Position numbers and translations under genes: made by a program
Source of the DNA: Deltaproteobacteria bacterium
GTDB lineage: Bacteria; Myxococcota_A; Polyangia; DRWM01; JAAZOP01
Length of the DNA stretch: 56,193 bases
NCBI GenBank assembly: GCA_016218815.1
Contig: JACRCX010000141.1
Span: forward strand, 1 to 56,193
Direction of reading: 5' to 3'
Notes under the pieces: generated by a model
What the model saw: the letters and a program-made list of their open reading frames with translations, nothing else
Database searches by the model: none
What the model was told of the DNA's origin: nothing
Shown: piece by piece, positions 52,272-56,193 of the stretch
Position numbering within the stretch: the first letter of the stretch is position 1
How the letters are laid out: each line of letters opens with the position of its first letter

Positions 52272-54263
52272 CTAGCCCATCTTCCAGATCAACAGGGCCA
52301 ACAGCGTAAGCACGACGTACAGCACGTAGAGCTGCACGCGCCCCTGCTGCAGGACCCGCAACCGCCCCACCACCCGCTCGATGGCCCCGAACGCCGGGCG
52401 ATAGATGCCTTCGCGGCAGACGTCCGGCGTCTCGGTGGCGAACGAGGACCGCCCCGGGAACAACCCCTCCGGCGGCGTCAATCGCCGGCGGGTGCGCAGG
52501 AACAACGAGAACAGCGAGGTCAAGGGCTGGGCGAACGACGACGACGTGTACTGCATCCGCGCGTTCGGCCGCGCGTACCCACAGTCCCACGTCCCCGTCT
52601 CCTCGACGGGACGTCGGGCGAGCAGCCTGCCGCGGAGCAGGACCAGACCTCCCACCAGGCCGATCACCAGGCCCGCGACCACCGTGGCCAGGAGCAGCAG
52701 GTGACCCGTGCCGAGCAGCGTCGAGCCGGTGGACGCCACCGACTGGCCGGGCAGCGTTCCGAGCACCGGGCCCAGCGACTGCACGATGGGCCAGGGGCAC
52801 AGGCCGACGACCGCGCAACCGGCGGCCAGCGCGTACAGCGGCCCCTTCATCGCCCACCCGGCTTCGTGGGCCTTCGCGGCTCGCTCGCCGCGCGGCTCGC
52901 CCAGGAACACGATCCCGAAGGCCTTCGCAAAGCACGCGGCCGCCAGCCCGCCGATCAGCGCCAGACCCGCGATGCCCAGCGCCGCCGGGACGAGGACAGC
53001 GAGAGCGCCGTGCGAGGTCACCGTCCGGTACGCGCCGAGGTAGATCAGGAACTCGCTGACGAACCCGTTGAGCGGTGGCAGGCCGGCGATCGCCGCCGCG
53101 CCCACCAGGAACGTCGCGCCCGTCGCCGGCATGCGCTTCAGCAGCCCGCCCAGGTGATCCATGTCGAGGGTCCCCGTGCCGTGCAGGACCGAGCCGGCCC
53201 CGAGGAAGAGCAGGCCCTTGAACAGGGCGTGGTTCAGCACGTGCAGCAGCCCGCCCGCGAAGCCCAGTACCGCCAGCGCCGGCAGGTGCAGACTCACGCC
53301 GACCAGACCGAGGCCGAGGCCGAGCGTGATGATCCCGATGTTCTCGACCGAGTGGTAGGCCAGCAGCCGCTTGAGGTCATGCTGCGCCAACGCGAAGAGC
53401 ACACCGAAGATCCCGGAGGTCAGCCCGATCGTCACCAGCACCCAGCCCCACCACGCCGGCGGCGGTCCGAGGAAGGTCAGCGTCCGCAACAGGCCGTAGA
53501 TGCCGGTCTTGATCATCACCCCCGACATCACCGCAGACACGTGGCTGGGCGCCGCCGGGTGCGCCTCGGGCAGCCAGACGTGGAACGGCACGAACCCGGC
53601 CTTCGTCCCGAACCCGACCAGCGCCAGGACGAAGATCAGGCTCGCCAGCGCCGGCGCCAGTCCCACGACCGCGGCCATCCGGTCGAAATCGAACGAGCCG
53701 GCCGATCGCGCCAGCAGCAGGAACATCACCAGCAGGAACGCCGTCCCCAAATGCGTCGCCACCAGGTACGTCCACCCCGCCTCCCGAACCTCGGCTCGCT
53801 CGTGCTCGAAGGTCACCAGGAAGAACGATGACAACGCCATCGTCTCCCACGCCACCAGGAACAGCACGACGTTCCGGGCAATCAGTACCAGGACCATGCT
53901 GACCACCAGGAGGTTGAACCAGAACCACGCCCGCCCCAACGATTTCCGCTCCGCATACGGCCGCAGGTACTCGCCACCGTAGATGGCCGCGAGCAGGCTG
54001 AGCAGCAGCGTCGGCACCAGGAAAAAGCCGGAGAGCGCGTCCAGCCCCACGTGGAACGACCCTCCCGGAAGGTCCCACGCCTCGTGCCACCCCGTGGGGG
54101 CGGACCCGAGCACCACGGACAACGCCGGCACCAAGCCCAGTCCACAGCCGATGACCGAACCGCCCGCACCCAGAATCGTCGCCAGCCGGCTCGATCGCCC
54201 CGCCGCGAGCGCGGCCAGTCCGCCCAGGGCCACCAGGCCCATCGCCGTCAGTAACACAGCCAT
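52272..54263 (-). CDS. hyfB: Hydrogenase-4 component B-like antiporter subunit
   Basis: Proton- or sodium-translocating membrane protein of 663 residues, NuoL-like with about 16 helices. Conserved VAWETMALSSFFLVTFEHE, GFGTKAGFVPFHVWLPEAHPAAPSHVSAVMSGVMIKTGIYG, LKRLLAYHSVENIGIITLG and IAGLPPLNGFVSEFLIY. The C-terminal 110 residues have the HyfB-type tail (TWDCGYARPNARMQYTSSSF). Separated from the regulator gene upstream by seven bases. Together with the HyfF-like subunit it gives the complex two pump modules. Confidence 0.92.
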   Translation of the reverse strand: MAVLLTAMGLVALGGLAALAAGRSSRLATILGAGGSVIGCGLGLVPALSVVLGSAPTGWHEAWDLPGGSFHVGLDALSGFFLVPTLLLSLLAAIYGGEYLRPYAERKSLGRAWFWFNLLVVSMVLVLIARNVVLFLVAWETMALSSFFLVTFEHERAEVREAGWTYLVATHLGTAFLLVMFLLLARSAGSFDFDRMAAVVGLAPALASLIFVLALVGFGTKAGFVPFHVWLPEAHPAAPSHVSAVMSGVMIKTGIYGLLRTLTFLGPPPAWWGWVLVTIGLTSGIFGVLFALAQHDLKRLLAYHSVENIGIITLGLGLGLVGVSLHLPALAVLGFAGGLLHVLNHALFKGLLFLGAGSVLHGTGTLDMDHLGGLLKRMPATGATFLVGAAAIAGLPPLNGFVSEFLIYLGAYRTVTSHGALAVLVPAALGIAGLALIGGLAAACFAKAFGIVFLGEPRGERAAKAHEAGWAMKGPLYALAAGCAVVGLCPWPIVQSLGPVLGTLPGQSVASTGSTLLGTGHLLLLATVVAGLVIGLVGGLVLLRGRLLARRPVEETGTWDCGYARPNARMQYTSSSFAQPLTSLFSLFLRTRRRLTPPEGLFPGRSSFATETPDVCREGIYRPAFGAIERVVGRLRVLQQGRVQLYVLYVVLTLLALLIWKMG

Positions 54264-54270
54264 CGTCGAT

Positions 54271-54969
54271 TCAACTTGGCAGGCGGGGCCCGACCTCGCG
54301 CAACCGGGATTCGGCCCGGCGCAATTCCCCGACGATCTCGTCCCGCAGGCCCTGGCGCTCCAGCACGGCCCTGAAATTCGGGTCGCGCAGCACGAAAGAC
54401 AGGCGGGACAGCAGATTCAGATGCGCCCGTACCGTCGGACTCACCAGCGCGAACACGCAGTACACCGGCTTCCCGTCCAACGCTCCGAACTCGACGGGGT
54501 GCTCCAGGAAACAAAGCTCGACGATCGGTCGCGGCACGTGCAAGACGATCGGATTGCGCACGTGAGGGATGGCGACGCCGTCACCTACCCCGGTCGAGCC
54601 CAAAGCCTCGCGCGCAATCAACACGCGCAGAAGCTGCTCGCGATTCACATCCTCCGGCAGGTGCATCGCCTCGATCACCGCACGCAACACCGACTCGACG
54701 TCTCGACCGCCGAGTCGGTAGATGATCCCACCCGCCAACAGCGCTTCCACCACCGTGGGCGCCGGAACGTTGGGATCCTCGGCCTCATGGAAGATGTCGG
54801 CTGATACCCCGACCTTCTTGGCCGTCGCCCACTCCAGCAACTCCGCGCGATGAAAGCGGTATTGTTCGTTCACGCGGTACGTTGGGATGCTCCGATCCTT
54901 GATCCACCGGTAGATCGTCTTCTCCGAAACGCTCAAGAGGCCCGCGACATCCCGCACCGTGAGCTGCAC
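54271..54969 (-). CDS. HTH-PTS EIIA (PtsN-like) regulator heading the Ehr operon
   Basis: Protein of 232 residues. N-terminal excisionase/MerR-type helix-turn-helix (residues 1-50: LTVRDVAGLLSVSEKTIYRW, IPTYRVNEQYRFHRAELLEW) and a C-terminal PtsN-like EIIA domain (about 75-220) with the phosphorylatable histidine in GVGDGVAIPHVRNP. EIIA domains are phosphorylated by HPr, so it probably couples operon expression or activity to the phosphorylation state of the PTS. I place the start at GTG 54969, six bases after GGAGG; an in-frame GTG at 54990 precedes that site. Seven bases before hyfB, so part of the same transcript. Confidence 0.85.
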   Translation of the reverse strand: MQLTVRDVAGLLSVSEKTIYRWIKDRSIPTYRVNEQYRFHRAELLEWATAKKVGVSADIFHEAEDPNVPAPTVVEALLAGGIIYRLGGRDVESVLRAVIEAMHLPEDVNREQLLRVLIAREALGSTGVGDGVAIPHVRNPIVLHVPRPIVELCFLEHPVEFGALDGKPVYCVFALVSPTVRAHLNLLSRLSFVLRDPNFRAVLERQGLRDEIVGELRRAESRLREVGPRLPS

Positions 54970-55030
54970 GACTTGCCTCCGCAACGGCACCCGAGTCCCT
55001 CCCCCGTACTCGAGCCTGGACAGGGGAGGA

Positions 55031-55060
55031 CATATAGCCGAAAGTATCCCCAGAAGTCAA
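55031..55060 (-). promoter_or_regulatory. Putative sigma-70-type promoter of the regulator/Ehr operon
   Basis: On the minus strand TTGACT (55060-55055) and TATATG (55036-55031) are 18 bases apart, in a locally AT-richer stretch about 60 bases before the GTG start. GACAACG occurs twice as a direct repeat at 55084-55090 and about 15 bases on, just upstream of the -35, a possible activator site. Hexamer matches are fair, not perfect. Confidence 0.4.
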
Positions 55061-55171
55061 GCAATGAGCAACGATGAGACAGACAACGTTTAGATTGACA
55101 ACGCGTGATGAAGACGTCGCCCATCGTCGGCCAGCCAAAGCGAAGCGGCGCGCCAGTCGTCAGGGGTCAGG

Positions 55172-55717
55172 CTACCCCGCGGCCGCGTGCAGGGCCTTCT
55201 CGAAACGGCGCTCGACCGTGGCCTCCGTGGCGCCGCAGGCCAAGGCGACTTCCTTGACCAGCATCCGGCGCGCCGAGTCCAAGAGCTGGCGTTGGCCGAA
55301 CGACAGGTCCTTGCGCAGCCGCAGCCGGAGCAGGTCGCGCATCACGCGCGCCACCTCGGCCGCGGAGCCCGAGTGCAGAAGCTGCTGGTAGTGCCGGTTC
55401 TGGCGGGCCCACGGAATGCCCTCGACGACGGACTGCGGTTCCTTGAACACGTCCAGCAACGCGTCCGCCGTCTTGCGATCGATCGGCCGGCGCAGGCCGA
55501 CCGTGTGCGCCGCCTGCACCGGTACCATCAACCGGATGCCGGCGCCCTGCACCACGATCAGGATGACGTAGAAATCCTGCCGGCCGCCGTCCACCTCGCG
55601 GTGCTCGATGGCCACGACCTCCCCCAGACCGTGCGCGGGAGAGAAGACGGGGTCCCCCACGATGAACACCGGTTGCAGCGTCCCCGCCCCGCCCGCCACC
55701 CCCGCCGCCATGGCCAT
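55172..55717 (-). CDS. carD: CarD-family transcription regulator
   Basis: Protein of 181 residues. Residues 15-75 are the CarD/TRCF RNA-polymerase-interacting Tudor-like domain (FIVGDPVFSPAHGLGEVVAIEHRE, YVILIVVQGAGIRLMVPVQAAHTVGLR); the remainder is the helical DNA-binding part (PIDRKTADALLDVF, WARQNRHYQQLLHSGS, RLRKDLSFGQRQLLDSAR). CarD binds the polymerase beta subunit and stabilises open complexes. I prefer ATG 55717 with a G-rich site upstream; the frame is open to 55846 through a low-complexity Arg/Ala stretch. Confidence 0.88.
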   Translation of the reverse strand: MAMAAGVAGGAGTLQPVFIVGDPVFSPAHGLGEVVAIEHREVDGGRQDFYVILIVVQGAGIRLMVPVQAAHTVGLRRPIDRKTADALLDVFKEPQSVVEGIPWARQNRHYQQLLHSGSAAEVARVMRDLLRLRLRKDLSFGQRQLLDSARRMLVKEVALACGATEATVERRFEKALHAAAG

Positions 55718-55823
55718 GCCCTCACCCCCTTGCGCCGCCCCCGCTCCCCGGCCCGGCGCCGACGCGACGTTGCGCCGCGCGCGCCGCCGGGCAGGGAGTC
55801 GCGGCAGAGCCTGCCGCGCCGAG

Positions 55824-56114
55824 CTAGTAGCGATCGCGGTTGCCACCGCGTCCGCCGCCGCCGCCGCGATCCTCGCGCGGCCGCGCCTCGGCCACCGTGA
55901 TCTTGCGGCCCTGCAGCTCCGTGCCGTTCAGGGCGTCGATCGCCTTCTTCCCTTCCTCCGTGCTCGCGAACTCCACGAAGCCGAAGCCCTTGGAGCGGCT
56001 GGTGTCGCGATCGACGATGATCGTGACCGAAGTGGGCGTGCCGTGCGCCGCAAACGCCTGGCGCAGATCCTCGTCGCGCGTGTCGAACGACAGACTTCCA
56101 ACGAACAACCTCAT
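55824..56114 (-). CDS. Small RNA-binding protein with one RRM and glycine-rich tail
   Basis: Protein of 96 residues. A complete RRM with RNP2 LFVGSLSF and RNP1 KGFGFVEF, then a short RGG-like tail (EDRGGGGGRGGNRDRY). This layout is that of the bacterial Rbp family known from cyanobacteria and also common in deltaproteobacteria, linked to cold response and RNA chaperoning. GGAG stands nine bases before ATG 56114. The 79 bases beyond its start, to the window edge, show no gene start. Confidence 0.92.
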   Translation of the reverse strand: MRLFVGSLSFDTRDEDLRQAFAAHGTPTSVTIIVDRDTSRSKGFGFVEFASTEEGKKAIDALNGTELQGRKITVAEARPREDRGGGGGRGGNRDRY

Positions 56115-56193
56115 GTTTCGACTCTCCGTGTCGGACGGTTCCGACTCCTCCCGGCAACCGATGGACGCGGCCGGACGCCGGCGAAGCGGCCAC

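Overview
The window is very GC-rich, densely coded DNA that looks like a chromosome segment from a deltaproteobacterium in the broad sense, most likely Myxococcota or a relative. The pointers are many cysteine-rich lipoproteins with Asp-Ala linkers, an IgGFc-binding-type lipoprotein, two AgmX-like C-terminal domains, an orphan GspC, a CarD regulator, a glycine-rich RRM protein and an alpha2-type glycyl-tRNA synthetase. The taxonomic call is inference. I saw no rRNA or tRNA gene, no CRISPR array and no transposase.

Layout. 1-2086: 3' two-thirds of clpB. 2281-6535: a tight operon of a RecF/OLD-type ATPase, a TOPRIM-like (DUF4276-type) protein, a protein with a HEPN R-x4-H motif and a coiled-coil protein; I read this as a candidate defence system. 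6536-7122: a broken second clpB copy and a 28-codon remnant resembling a HipB N-terminus. 7123-19673: envelope and housekeeping genes (Sel1-type lipoprotein, RhlE-type helicase, AgmX-like lipoprotein, GspC, glycyl-tRNA synthetase, class III CoA-transferase, Cys-rich lipoprotein, VWA lipoprotein, IgGFc-binding lipoprotein). 19698-23402: a xanthine-dehydrogenase-type enzyme in two genes, the first fusing the molybdenum and 2Fe-2S subunits. 23412-31311: lipoproteins, a B12-binding radical SAM protein fused in frame to a lipoprotein, and an AAA_14/DUF4143 ATPase.

31604-42906: complex I operon nuoA-B-CD-H-I-J-K-L-M-N without nuoE, nuoF or nuoG. 42940-46904: three Asp-Ala-rich lipoproteins built from shared modules. 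46928-54969, minus strand: a seven-gene operon for a hydrogenase-4-like, energy-converting-hydrogenase-related (Ehr) membrane complex, headed by a helix-turn-helix/PTS-EIIA regulator. Its large subunit lacks the N-terminal CxxC nickel-ligand motif, so it is probably not a normal hydrogenase. 55172-56114: CarD and the RRM protein.

A second layer overlies the genes. At least ten short arrays of degenerate tandem heptanucleotides sit mostly just after stop codons or inside the last codons of genes, several of them within the nuo operon, and one expands a loop of NuoL. Several share a boundary sequence and some occur as inverted pairs, so they look like one dispersed repeat family. Together with the ATPase/TOPRIM/HEPN operon and the Ehr complex, they are the most unusual content here.
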